This document shows positions 1 through 7,521 of a DNA stretch of 50,987 nt, in pieces. The DNA comes from Spirulina sp. CCY15215. Lineage in GTDB: Bacteria > Cyanobacteriota > Cyanobacteriia > Cyanobacteriales > Spirulinaceae. Every line of letters starts with the position of its first letter. Position 1 is the first letter of the stretch. The notes beneath the pieces were generated by a model. It was not told the origin of the DNA, did no database searches, and saw nothing but the letters and a program-made list of their open reading frames with translations. The position numbers were made by a program, and so were the translations under genes. The DNA is taken from positions 1-50,987 of the forward strand of contig NZ_JACSWA010000463.1 of NCBI RefSeq assembly GCF_016888125.1, in the 5' to 3' direction.

Positions 1-1
1 A

Positions 2-265
2 TCCAAATCAACTCAGAATTACGATCGCGGAGATAAGTTTGAATATTATCGATCGATCCCAGAGATGAAGGAATATATTTTAATTGACCAAAAACGACTT
101 TATGCGATGCAATATGTGAAAAACGATGCGAATCAATGGGTTTTAAGTGAATATACAGGGAAAGAAAGCGCGATCGCCTTAAATTCCCTCGAGTTTGAGA
201 TTAGTTTTAGCGATCTTTATGAAGGAGTTGATTTTACCGATGCAGAAGAAGGCGATCGCGATTAA
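2..265 (+). CDS. Uma2 family (DUF820) protein, C-terminal part, cut by the window edge
   Basis: The frame is open from the first bases of the window, so the start lies outside it; the methionine at position 65 is internal. The visible 87 residues have the pattern of a Uma2 C-terminus: YDRGDKFEYYRSIPEMKEY followed by ILIDQ, then an antiparallel-strand segment with QWVLSEY and a short acidic tail. Uma2 proteins have a PD-(D/E)XK nuclease fold and are multiplied in cyanobacteria; their cellular role is unclear. The catalytic half is not in the window. It converges on urtE with an 11-base gap. A second, differently built Uma2 gene lies at 26.6 kb. Confidence 0.8.
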   Translation, partial: SKSTQNYDRGDKFEYYRSIPEMKEYILIDQKRLYAMQYVKNDANQWVLSEYTGKESAIALNSLEFEISFSDLYEGVDFTDAEEGDRD

Positions 266-276
266 AAGAGCAAAAA

Positions 277-978
277 TTAAACAGCCAAAAATTGTTGAAT
301 CACATCTTGACTCAATTCGCTAGTACTTCCCGATGCCACAATACCACCTTTTTGCATGGCATAATAGCGATCGGCTTGACGGACAAAATGCAAATGTTGT
401 TCGACTAAAAGCACTGAAATTCCTGTAGTTTTGATGATCCCTTTTACCGCATTTTCAATCTCTAAAATAATCGAAGGTTGAATCCCTTCTGTAGGTTCAT
501 CTAAAAGCAATAATTGCGGTTCTCCCATCAAAGCCCGCGCGATCGCCAGTTGTTGCTGTTGACCTCCACTCAAATCGCCTCCCATGCGGCTTAACATCGT
601 CTTTAAGACCGGGAATAACTCAAAAATATGGTCGGGGATATCTTGTTTGCCTTTTCTCCCTTGGGGACGCGCTTCTAGTCCTAAGAGTAAGTTCTCTTTA
701 ACTGTAACGCGAGGAATAATTTCTCGACCTTGGGGGACGTAACCGATGCCCATTTTAGCACGGCGATCGGTGGTTCTTTTGCCGATCTCTTCTCCTTTGT
801 ATTTAATTGTTCCCAAACGCGGTTTAAGTAGTCCCATAATGGTTTTTAATAATGTCGTTTTCCCGACACCATTCCGTCCAATTAAACAGACCATTTGTCC
901 GGCTGTAACGTTGAGATCGACATTGCGGAGAATGTGACTCTCTCCATAATAAACATTGAGTTGAGAAATATTTAACAT
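277..978 (-). CDS. urtE: Urea ABC transporter ATP-binding protein UrtE
   Basis: One of the two ATPases that drive high-affinity urea import at the plasma membrane. The 233 residues show a Walker A motif (GRNGVGKTT, about residues 35-43), the ABC signature LSGGQQQQ, and Walker B LLLLDEPTEGIQPS. The TEGIQPS stretch after Walker B is typical of the LivF/UrtE branch. It is the last gene of the urtABCDE series, 32 bases after urtD, and shares its promoter upstream of urtA. Length is normal for UrtE. Confidence 0.93.
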   Translation of the reverse strand: MLNISQLNVYYGESHILRNVDLNVTAGQMVCLIGRNGVGKTTLLKTIMGLLKPRLGTIKYKGEEIGKRTTDRRAKMGIGYVPQGREIIPRVTVKENLLLGLEARPQGRKGKQDIPDHIFELFPVLKTMLSRMGGDLSGGQQQQLAIARALMGEPQLLLLDEPTEGIQPSIILEIENAVKGIIKTTGISVLLVEQHLHFVRQADRYYAMQKGGIVASGSTSELSQDVIQQFLAV

Positions 979-1010
979 TGGCTAATCAATAAGAGGAAAT
1001 GGATAATAGT

Positions 1011-2156
1011 TTAAGATTTTGACATTGCTTGAACTTCTGCTTCCAAGCGTTTGACCGTTTCTGCGGGTAATTCGAGGAGTTTAATTAAATTGACATAGGC
1101 GATCGCTTCTTCTTCGTTAATTAAATCTTCACTGGCAGTTCTTGCACTGGAACTAATGACTTCATAACTAAGTTTTAGCACGATTTCTCGTTCTGCGACG
1201 GTTTCTAATTGAGGCACTAAATCGGCGATCGCCACCTTACTCCCCAAATAATCTCGCAATTCATGTTGTAATTCTTTTTGTTGTTGCTCATCATCCGCAA
1301 ATTGACGACTTAACCGCGTTAGAACTACATCAATTTCTTCTGTTGCAATATTACCATCTGCCCAAGCCATTGATGCAGCAATTCGCAACATAATCATTTC
1401 TTTTTCGCCAATAGAAGGCACTTGACCCAAGTACACTTCAATAACCCGAGGGTCATTTTGGATGCGATCCATATTCCCTTCACACAATACCGAACCTTGG
1501 TGTAAAACAGTCACTTGACGGGCAATTTGACGCACGAACTCCATATCGTGTTCAATAACGATAATCGAATGACTTTCCGCTAAAGCCAAGAGTAAATTAC
1601 CGACATTTTCGGTTTCTTCATCAGTTAACCCTGCAACAGGTTCATCAACTAACAGTAACTCTGGAGATTGAGCCACTAACATCCCAATTTCTAAGCGTTG
1701 TTTTTCCCCATGAGAAAGAAGATCGGCCTTCAGATCGGCTTTAGCTGTTAAACCAACAGTTTCTAATAAGCCAAAAACATTCCGTTTATCCGTTGCTGGA
1801 GGACGTTGAAACAGTGTTGCAAAAACATTCTTCTGGCGATTACAGGCTAAATCTAGATTCTCTCGAACTGATAAATTAAGATAAACTCGAGGGGTTTGAA
1901 ATTTGCGCCCAATGCCTAAACGAGAGATATGATGTTCGGCAATTTTTCGTAAATTCTTCCCTTTAAATCGTACTGTTCCTTCTGTGGGTTGAACTTTACC
2001 GGTAATGACATCTAAAAATGTTGTTTTTCCTGCACCATTGGGACCGATAATGACGCGCAACTCCCCCGCATCCATACTGAAATTGAGGTTATTCAGCGCT
2101 TTAAACCCATCAAAGTTAACAGTTAGATTATCAATCTCTAATATTTTTTCTGCCAT
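1011..2156 (-). CDS. urtD: Urea ABC transporter ATP-binding protein UrtD with a C-terminal TerB-like domain
   Basis: Residues 1 to about 245 are a LivG/UrtD-type ABC ATPase: Walker A GPNGAGKTT (38-46), signature LSHGEKQR (148-155), Walker B LLLVDEPVAGL (167-177) and the switch His in IEHDMEF. UrtD usually ends near residue 250. Here about 130 further residues follow without a break (251-381). They are alpha-helical and contain AASMAWADGNIATEE, which resembles the start of TerB/DUF533-like tellurite-resistance domains. The reading frame is clean, so this looks like a real fusion. The gene starts 5 bases after urtC stops. The role of the extra domain is unknown; it may dock to the membrane or regulate the transporter. 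Confidence 0.9.
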   Translation of the reverse strand: MAEKILEIDNLTVNFDGFKALNNLNFSMDAGELRVIIGPNGAGKTTFLDVITGKVQPTEGTVRFKGKNLRKIAEHHISRLGIGRKFQTPRVYLNLSVRENLDLACNRQKNVFATLFQRPPATDKRNVFGLLETVGLTAKADLKADLLSHGEKQRLEIGMLVAQSPELLLVDEPVAGLTDEETENVGNLLLALAESHSIIVIEHDMEFVRQIARQVTVLHQGSVLCEGNMDRIQNDPRVIEVYLGQVPSIGEKEMIMLRIAASMAWADGNIATEEIDVVLTRLSRQFADDEQQQKELQHELRDYLGSKVAIADLVPQLETVAEREIVLKLSYEVISSSARTASEDLINEEEAIAYVNLIKLLELPAETVKRLEAEVQAMSKS

Positions 2157-2161
2157 TTTGT

Positions 2162-3343
2162 TTACCTCTGATTATCTTGTACGGATTCCAATTCTTCTCG
2201 TTCTTGTTGGACAAGAGGATCTTTTTCTAAACTAGGATAAGTAACCATTGGTTCTTCGAGTCCTAATAGCGATCGCAGTTTTTCCCAGCCCCAAGATTTA
2301 ACCCAACCGACAATTCCATTCGGTAGTACCGTAACTACCAATAAGAATAAAGCCCCTTGGAAAAATAACCAAACCTCCGGAAATTGTTCGCTTAATAAAG
2401 TTCGTGCAAATGTTACCAGTAATGTCCCGATAATAGCACCAATTAATGTACCGCGTCCTCCAACGGCCACCCAAATTACCATTTCAATAGAGAAGGCAAC
2501 CTCCATAAAACTAGGGGTAATAATCCCTGATTGAACGGTATATAATGCCCCTGCAACCCCAGCAATGCCTCCAGAGATTGCAAAAACCAAAACCTTAAAA
2601 CCCGTGGGATCGTAACCAGAAAAGCGCACTCGGTTTTCATCATCGCGAATGGCAATTAAAATGCGTCCAAAACGTCCGCTTGTCAGCCAGCGACAGAGTA
2701 AATAAATAATCAGAACCGATAAGACTGTCACCTCATAAAAGGCTAATTGCATCCCCGATGAACTGACTACCATGCCAAATAATGTATCCGTATCTGTTTT
2801 TAATCCATTTGTGCCATTAATGAGCTTTTGTTGTCCATTAAAAAAGTTAAAGAAAACTAGCAAAGCCGCTTGGGTTAAAATGGAAAAATAAACCCCTTTA
2901 ATCCGATTGCGAAAAACGAGATAGCCTAATAATCCTGCGACAATTGTTGGCACTAAAACGATCGCAATTAAAGTAACCGGAAAAGAATAGAAAGGATACC
3001 AGAAAAAGGGCAATTTTTCAACCCCATAAAGAGGGAAAAAATCAGGGATTTGCCCTTCCGGTAATTGCAATTTCAGGTGCATGGCTAACCCATAACCACC
3101 CAGGGCGAAGAAGATGCCATGTCCTAGGCTTAATAACCCCGTGTAACCCCAAATCAAGTCGATTCCTAAAGCAACGATCGCCAAAGATAAAAAGCGCCCT
3201 AATAGCTTCAAGCGAAATGCGGGCAAAATTGCTGGCAGGAGTAAACAAAGAACAAGACCGATCGCGGCGATCGCTATCCCTTCAATTAATAACTTGCGCC
3301 GTTTTTGGCGTTTAATAACCGTACCTTTATCGAGATTGATCAT
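2162..3343 (-). CDS. urtC: Urea ABC transporter permease UrtC
   Basis: Membrane permease of the branched-chain-amino-acid/urea type (LivM family). About ten hydrophobic segments are visible, preceded by a basic N-terminus (KRQKRRK). The conserved cytoplasmic loop that contacts the ATPases reads AIRDDENRVRFSGYD, followed by the glycine-rich GGIAGVAGALY segment typical of LivM/UrtC. It pairs with UrtB to form the channel. It sits between urtB (39-base gap) and urtD (5-base gap) in one transcription unit. Length, 393 residues, is usual. Confidence 0.93.
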   Translation of the reverse strand: MINLDKGTVIKRQKRRKLLIEGIAIAAIGLVLCLLLPAILPAFRLKLLGRFLSLAIVALGIDLIWGYTGLLSLGHGIFFALGGYGLAMHLKLQLPEGQIPDFFPLYGVEKLPFFWYPFYSFPVTLIAIVLVPTIVAGLLGYLVFRNRIKGVYFSILTQAALLVFFNFFNGQQKLINGTNGLKTDTDTLFGMVVSSSGMQLAFYEVTVLSVLIIYLLCRWLTSGRFGRILIAIRDDENRVRFSGYDPTGFKVLVFAISGGIAGVAGALYTVQSGIITPSFMEVAFSIEMVIWVAVGGRGTLIGAIIGTLLVTFARTLLSEQFPEVWLFFQGALFLLVVTVLPNGIVGWVKSWGWEKLRSLLGLEEPMVTYPSLEKDPLVQQEREELESVQDNQR

Positions 3344-3382
3344 TTTAATTAATTCCTTTACAATTCAGCATTCAGGCTTTTC

Positions 3383-4543
3383 TTAAAGTTCTGCTGTTCG
3401 TCCTTTTTGCGGAAAAATTCCGGCGGGTTTGAATTGCAAAAAGGTAATAATTAAGGCGAAAACCATCACTTTTGCCATACTGCTGTCTGCAAAAAAGGTG
3501 AAGAAATCAAAAATGCCTTGTAAGGCTGAGTTTTGAGAAAAGAGTAAGGCGATCGTTCCCGATCCAACCAAATAAGTTACAGTGCCGATCGCCATAGCCG
3601 CAATGATACTTCCCAATAAGTTCCCCACTCCACCAACTACGACCACCATAAAGGTATCTACAATGTAGTTTTGTCCGGTATTGGGACCAACGGAACCGAG
3701 TAAAGTAATTGCAACTCCTGCAATTCCTGCAAGTCCCGATCCCAAGGCGAATGTTAAGGCATCAACTTGATTAGTAGGAATCCCCAAACAAGCACTCATC
3801 TGGCGATTTTGCGTCACCGCACGAATTCGCAACCCCCAATTAGAGCGATTAAAAAAGAGATAAAGTCCCACGATGCAGGCGATCGTTAAAATGATAATAA
3901 AAATTCTCGCATAGGGAATTTGAAAGTTACCAAGAGGAAGCCCTCCTCGCAGCCAAGCAGGGGCAGTAACATCAACATTTCTGGCACTGAACCACGGTTT
4001 TGCCAAAGCCTTTTGACCGCTTAATAAAAAGCCAGTAACCGTAGCAATACCTGTCGAAAGAAATACCAAAATAGTTAATACACCATTACGAATTTTTTGC
4101 CAATCAAGACGACGACTGAGTAAGACCCAAGCACCAAAAAATAACAAGCAAAAAACAACCAGTCCAATCGCTAAAACTCCATTAACACTGCGGACAAACT
4201 GGCGTAAAATCAAACTGACTCCCCAGGTTGCCAAAAGCGTTTCTAACGGTCGTCCGTAGAGAAAGCGAATGACTCCCCTTTCTAGGGCAAGTCCCACCAA
4301 AGCCGCGACGATAAATGCCACAGGTAAAGCGACAAAAATATAAGCACCAAACCAAGGATCCCCTAGCATTTTGAAGATATTCTGCACCACAAAAGTTGTG
4401 TATGCCCCCAACATCATGAGTTCCCCATGAGCCAAATTAATCACGCCCATGAGTCCGAATACAACAGCAAGACCCAGTGCCGCAATTAACAATACTGAGC
4501 CAATGCTAATCCCATTAAATAATCCAAAAAATAGTTGCAACAC
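3383..4543 (-). CDS. urtB: Urea ABC transporter permease UrtB
   Basis: Second channel subunit (LivH family). The N-terminal part has the family signature GLMGVINLAHGELMMLGAY, and the cytoplasmic ATPase-contact loop reads RAVTQNRQMSACLGI, followed by a GLAGIAG segment. Two additional hydrophobic helices in the middle (around residues 115-175) are part of UrtB proteins and make them longer than LivH. The 386 residues are therefore the expected size. A gap of about 107 bases to urtA contains a perfect palindrome. Confidence 0.93.
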   Translation of the reverse strand: MLQLFFGLFNGISIGSVLLIAALGLAVVFGLMGVINLAHGELMMLGAYTTFVVQNIFKMLGDPWFGAYIFVALPVAFIVAALVGLALERGVIRFLYGRPLETLLATWGVSLILRQFVRSVNGVLAIGLVVFCLLFFGAWVLLSRRLDWQKIRNGVLTILVFLSTGIATVTGFLLSGQKALAKPWFSARNVDVTAPAWLRGGLPLGNFQIPYARIFIIILTIACIVGLYLFFNRSNWGLRIRAVTQNRQMSACLGIPTNQVDALTFALGSGLAGIAGVAITLLGSVGPNTGQNYIVDTFMVVVVGGVGNLLGSIIAAMAIGTVTYLVGSGTIALLFSQNSALQGIFDFFTFFADSSMAKVMVFALIITFLQFKPAGIFPQKGRTAEL

Positions 4544-4616
4544 TTTTCAATTATTAATAAATTGACGACCGCAAAAGAATGAATACTTACCAACCCCAAT
4601 AACTGCTGACTGGTGA

Positions 4617-4640
4617 AGGGACGTTAAATTTAACGTCCCT
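4617..4640. repeat. 24-base perfect palindrome between urtA and urtB
   Basis: Two 12-base arms (first arm AGGGACGTTAAA) are exact reverse complements with no loop bases. On the minus strand it begins 11 bases after the urtA stop. It resembles the GGGACGT palindromes scattered in many cyanobacterial genomes. As RNA it would form a hairpin at the 3' end of urtA, which could stabilise the abundant binding-protein message or reduce read-through into urtB. Confidence 0.7.
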
Positions 4641-4650
4641 ACGACGGAAA

Positions 4651-5976
4651 TTAGGATTCTATTTTATACTTACCGCCTTTTGCAGTATCGCTCCAATCGC
4701 ACCCATAACCTTTGGTTTCAGGGACGAATTGATTCCAAGGTAAGGGATCGATGGGACCATCTGTTGACCAAACAATGTCAAACATACCATCTTCACGAAT
4801 TTCGCCTATTCGTACTGTTTTAGAGATGTGGTGGTTGGCATTCATTGTGACTTTACCTTCTGGTGCGTCAAATTCCTGCCCGATCGCCGCAGCGCGAACT
4901 TTTTCGAGGTCATCTGCGGTGCCTGCTTTTTCAACAGCTTGCTTCCACAAATAAACCATAATGTAGGCAGCTTCCATTGGGTCATTGGTGACGCGATCTT
5001 CGCCATATTCGGCTTTAAAATCTTTAACCCATTTCTCATTCTCAGGACTTTCAACGGTTTGGAAATAGTTCCACGCAGCATAGTGGCCTTTGAGGAACTC
5101 AGGACCAATTTGCCGAACTTCTTCTTCTGCTACACTAACAGACATGACCGGATATTTATCAGGGGCGAGTCCTGCACCTTGCAACTGTTTGAAGAAGGCA
5201 ACATTGCTATCTCCATTTAAAGAGTTGAAAATCACTCCACCATCAGGCAAAGCGGCTTGAATTTTGGTAATAATTGGCGTTACTTCTGTATTGCCAAGGG
5301 GTAAATAATCTTCACCCACTAATTCCCCACCATTGGCTTTGAGTTGTTCTTTAATAATCGTGTTAGCAGTGCGAGGGAAGACGTAATCTGAACCCACTAG
5401 GAAGAATTTTTTACCTTTATTTTCTAATAACCAATCGACGGCAGGTTCGATTTGTTGATTGGGGGCTGCCCCCGTGTAGAAGATATTTTTAGAGCATTCT
5501 TGACCTTCGTATTGAACGGGGTACCAAAGCATATGATCTTTGGATTCAAAAACATCCAAAACGGCTTTACGACTGGCTGAAGTCCAACAACCAAAAACAG
5601 TGGCAACTTTATCTTGGTCGATTAATTTGGCGGCTTTTTCTGCAAATGTCGGCCAGTCAGAATTTCCGTCTTCTACGACAACTTCAATTTGTTTGCCGAG
5701 AACACCACCAGACTCATTAATTTCCTTAATTGCTAATTTCTCGGCATCAACCACGGTGGTTTCGCTAATGGCCATCGTACCGCTTAGAGAGTGGAGAATT
5801 CCCACTTTAATTGTATCTCCGCTGCTCGATGTTTCTGTAGATTCTTCTGTAGATTCTTCTGTGGATTCTTCTGAAGAACCTTCAGTTTCAGTTGTGCAGG
5901 CTTTGAGCAATATGCTCGTTCCTAAAGCCGCAGAACCATATAACAAGAATTTTCTTCGTCCTAGTCGATTGATCAT
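4651..5976 (-). CDS. urtA: Urea ABC transporter substrate-binding lipoprotein UrtA
   Basis: Periplasmic urea-binding protein of the transporter. The N-terminus has [10 protein letters not shown], which looks like a twin-arginine signal, followed by a hydrophobic stretch and a lipobox (LLKAC, Cys about 27), so it is probably a lipid-anchored protein. A Ser/Thr/Glu-rich linker (three SEESTEES-like units) precedes the type-I periplasmic binding fold starting at [15 protein letters not shown]. The motif [11 protein letters not shown] is typical of UrtA/FmdD proteins. At 441 residues it has family length. It is first in the operon and is preceded by an NtcA-type promoter. Confidence 0.95.
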   Translation of the reverse strand: MINRLGRRKFLLYGSAALGTSILLKACTTETEGSSEESTEESTEESTETSSSGDTIKVGILHSLSGTMAISETTVVDAEKLAIKEINESGGVLGKQIEVVVEDGNSDWPTFAEKAAKLIDQDKVATVFGCWTSASRKAVLDVFESKDHMLWYPVQYEGQECSKNIFYTGAAPNQQIEPAVDWLLENKGKKFFLVGSDYVFPRTANTIIKEQLKANGGELVGEDYLPLGNTEVTPIITKIQAALPDGGVIFNSLNGDSNVAFFKQLQGAGLAPDKYPVMSVSVAEEEVRQIGPEFLKGHYAAWNYFQTVESPENEKWVKDFKAEYGEDRVTNDPMEAAYIMVYLWKQAVEKAGTADDLEKVRAAAIGQEFDAPEGKVTMNANHHISKTVRIGEIREDGMFDIVWSTDGPIDPLPWNQFVPETKGYGCDWSDTAKGGKYKIES

Positions 5977-6011
5977 AGTCGTTTTATCTACCTCTCTTTG
6001 GAATGCGATCG

Positions 6012-6029
6012 CTCTTTAAAATTAAAGAG
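6012..6029. promoter_or_regulatory. Hairpin in the urtA leader
   Basis: Eight-base arms CTCTTTAA and TTAAAGAG are separated by two bases. The site lies between the predicted transcription start (near 6034, minus strand) and the urtA start, so it would be in the untranslated leader. A role in message stability is possible but not shown. Confidence 0.45.
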
Positions 6030-6040
6030 TCGAGGTGTGT

Positions 6041-6082
6041 ATGGTACTGCTAGAAGTCTCTACCTTTTGTAGCGAGGAATAC
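6041..6082 (-). promoter_or_regulatory. NtcA-activated promoter of the urt operon
   Basis: Bases 6069-6082 match the NtcA palindrome GTA-N8-TAC exactly. Read on the minus strand, 22 bases follow and then TACCAT (6046-6041), a perfect TAN3T -10 box. This is the arrangement of class II NtcA promoters, where the NtcA site replaces the -35 box. NtcA is the global nitrogen regulator of cyanobacteria and urt genes are known targets. It predicts induction of urea import when ammonium is scarce. The urtA start codon is about 65 bases beyond the -10 box. Confidence 0.85.
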
Positions 6083-6238
6083 AAAATCTGTTCCTTGTTT
6101 TGAATTCTTTCAATTTCTGTTGTTTTAAAATACCTAGATAATCTTAAAATGTCTTGACAAAGAAAGGTTTGGTTCGTTTTCTTCCTTATCTCATTTAAGA
6201 GCTTTTTTAGTAAATTTTCTTGTCGGTTTTAAAAATAC

Positions 6239-6269
6239 TTGATGTTTTTTGTTATCCTTATGGGATAAT
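6239..6269 (+). promoter_or_regulatory. Possible promoter with an overlapping inverted repeat
   Basis: TTGATG (6239-6244) and GATAAT (6264-6269) are separated by 19 bases, a little long for a sigma-70 promoter. An inverted repeat TTATCC-N5-GGATAA (6252-6268) lies over the -10 box and could be an operator. It would serve the 402-residue gene that starts 33 bases later. Confidence 0.4.
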
Positions 6270-6301
6270 CGTGAGAGCAAATCGTCTAAAATCTTGTTCT
6301 C

Positions 6302-7510
6302 ATGGATGATAATACAAAGAAAGAGGAGTTTAGTTATGGTTACATACAAATGCTTGCTGCTATAAGTGGCTACTCGTTTATAAACAGCCCTCGGTCTCTA
6401 GATCATGGTGGAATTGATGCAATGAAAACTTTACCTCTCGAACGGTTTGAATCTATTTTTCCAGAAAGATTCATACAATATCTTGAAAATAATAATTGGC
6501 AAAAACACAAAGAGGTTGCCGATGTGTTGTCTATATGGGTATATGAAAGAGATGAAGAAAAGTTTGGTTTATTATTACCATTAGATTCAGAACTTGTTGA
6601 TTTTTCGAAGAGAATGGCTGAAGCAGTTGGAGTTTTGGAAGAAGTTGAACAAATATCTCAAGAAGAAATATTGTTAGCATTAGAAGCACCTTCTAGAATA
6701 GCTTTAGAAAAGAAGCGAGAAATTTTAAATATAAAAATTTCCTCTTTTTTAGATAAAGGAAAAAGAGAAGTTCCTGCAAAAAATCTAGGTTTAGTTTTTA
6801 AATCTTTACAGGAATTATTGGATATTTTTGGAGGATTTAAACCGAGTCGATATAGTAGCTTAAATCAAACCAAAAAGAAACTTGAATTATCAGTTCTAGG
6901 AACTTTCAAAGGTTCTTTTGGAGTACAGGTTGCATTTCCTCCCAATCAACAATTTGATATACACGGTAAAACTCTTGCTGAGGAAGTATCTCAGGAATTT
7001 TTTAATTTAATGAAGGCAAGTAATGCGAAAAATGTCGATCAATTTAAAGCAATATTGTCAGAATATAAAGGAGATCCATCGAAAAAGATAAAATCTTTTT
7101 TCTCTGAATTAGCGAAATTAGAATCCGATCTTAATTTTGATTGGGGTGCCACTAATCCAGAAAATAGCGATCGCGCTAATCTGGACTATGCTAATATTCT
7201 CAGAGCGCTTGAAATTATTAAGAAAATAGAACTTGAAGAACCCAGACAATTTAAAATTGTAGGTCGATTGATTGTTGCTGGGGAAGGAGTTAAAAAGAAA
7301 GAAAGGAAGTTTCTCATTAAAGATATTGAAGACAGTACAGAATATGAAGGAGCAATTAATGCTAAGATTACTGAAGATGACTCGATCGATCTTATAATTG
7401 GCAAGGTGTATGAAGCTACTCTAGAAGAAGAAACAAAAATTCAGGAAGTAACACAAACTGAAATCAAAAATTATACTTTGGTCGAACTGAAGTTAAAAAC
7501 TGCTAAATAA
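6302..7510 (+). CDS. Protein of unknown function with a DUF4365-like N-terminal piece
   Basis: I do not recognise the main part. Residues 1-40 (KKEEFSYGYIQMLAAISGYS, then a SPRSLDHGGID motif) look like the first strand-helix block of DUF4365, a nuclease-like family, but the rest of that domain is missing. From Met41 (base 6422) a different protein seems to start: a segment with LLLPLDSELVDFSKRMAEAVGVL, a central helical part, and a C-terminal beta-rich part with VLGTFKGSFGVQV and a closing EEETKI...YTLVELKL stretch. The second part resembles hypothetical proteins I associate with defence or restriction neighbourhoods. The true start may be 6422. The gene is AT-rich, uses AAA/GAA/TTA codons heavily and has only one GCGATCGC octamer, which fits recent transfer. 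Confidence 0.6.
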   Translation: MDDNTKKEEFSYGYIQMLAAISGYSFINSPRSLDHGGIDAMKTLPLERFESIFPERFIQYLENNNWQKHKEVADVLSIWVYERDEEKFGLLLPLDSELVDFSKRMAEAVGVLEEVEQISQEEILLALEAPSRIALEKKREILNIKISSFLDKGKREVPAKNLGLVFKSLQELLDIFGGFKPSRYSSLNQTKKKLELSVLGTFKGSFGVQVAFPPNQQFDIHGKTLAEEVSQEFFNLMKASNAKNVDQFKAILSEYKGDPSKKIKSFFSELAKLESDLNFDWGATNPENSDRANLDYANILRALEIIKKIELEEPRQFKIVGRLIVAGEGVKKKERKFLIKDIEDSTEYEGAINAKITEDDSIDLIIGKVYEATLEEETKIQEVTQTEIKNYTLVELKLKTAK

Positions 7511-7521
7511 TAGTATCAATT

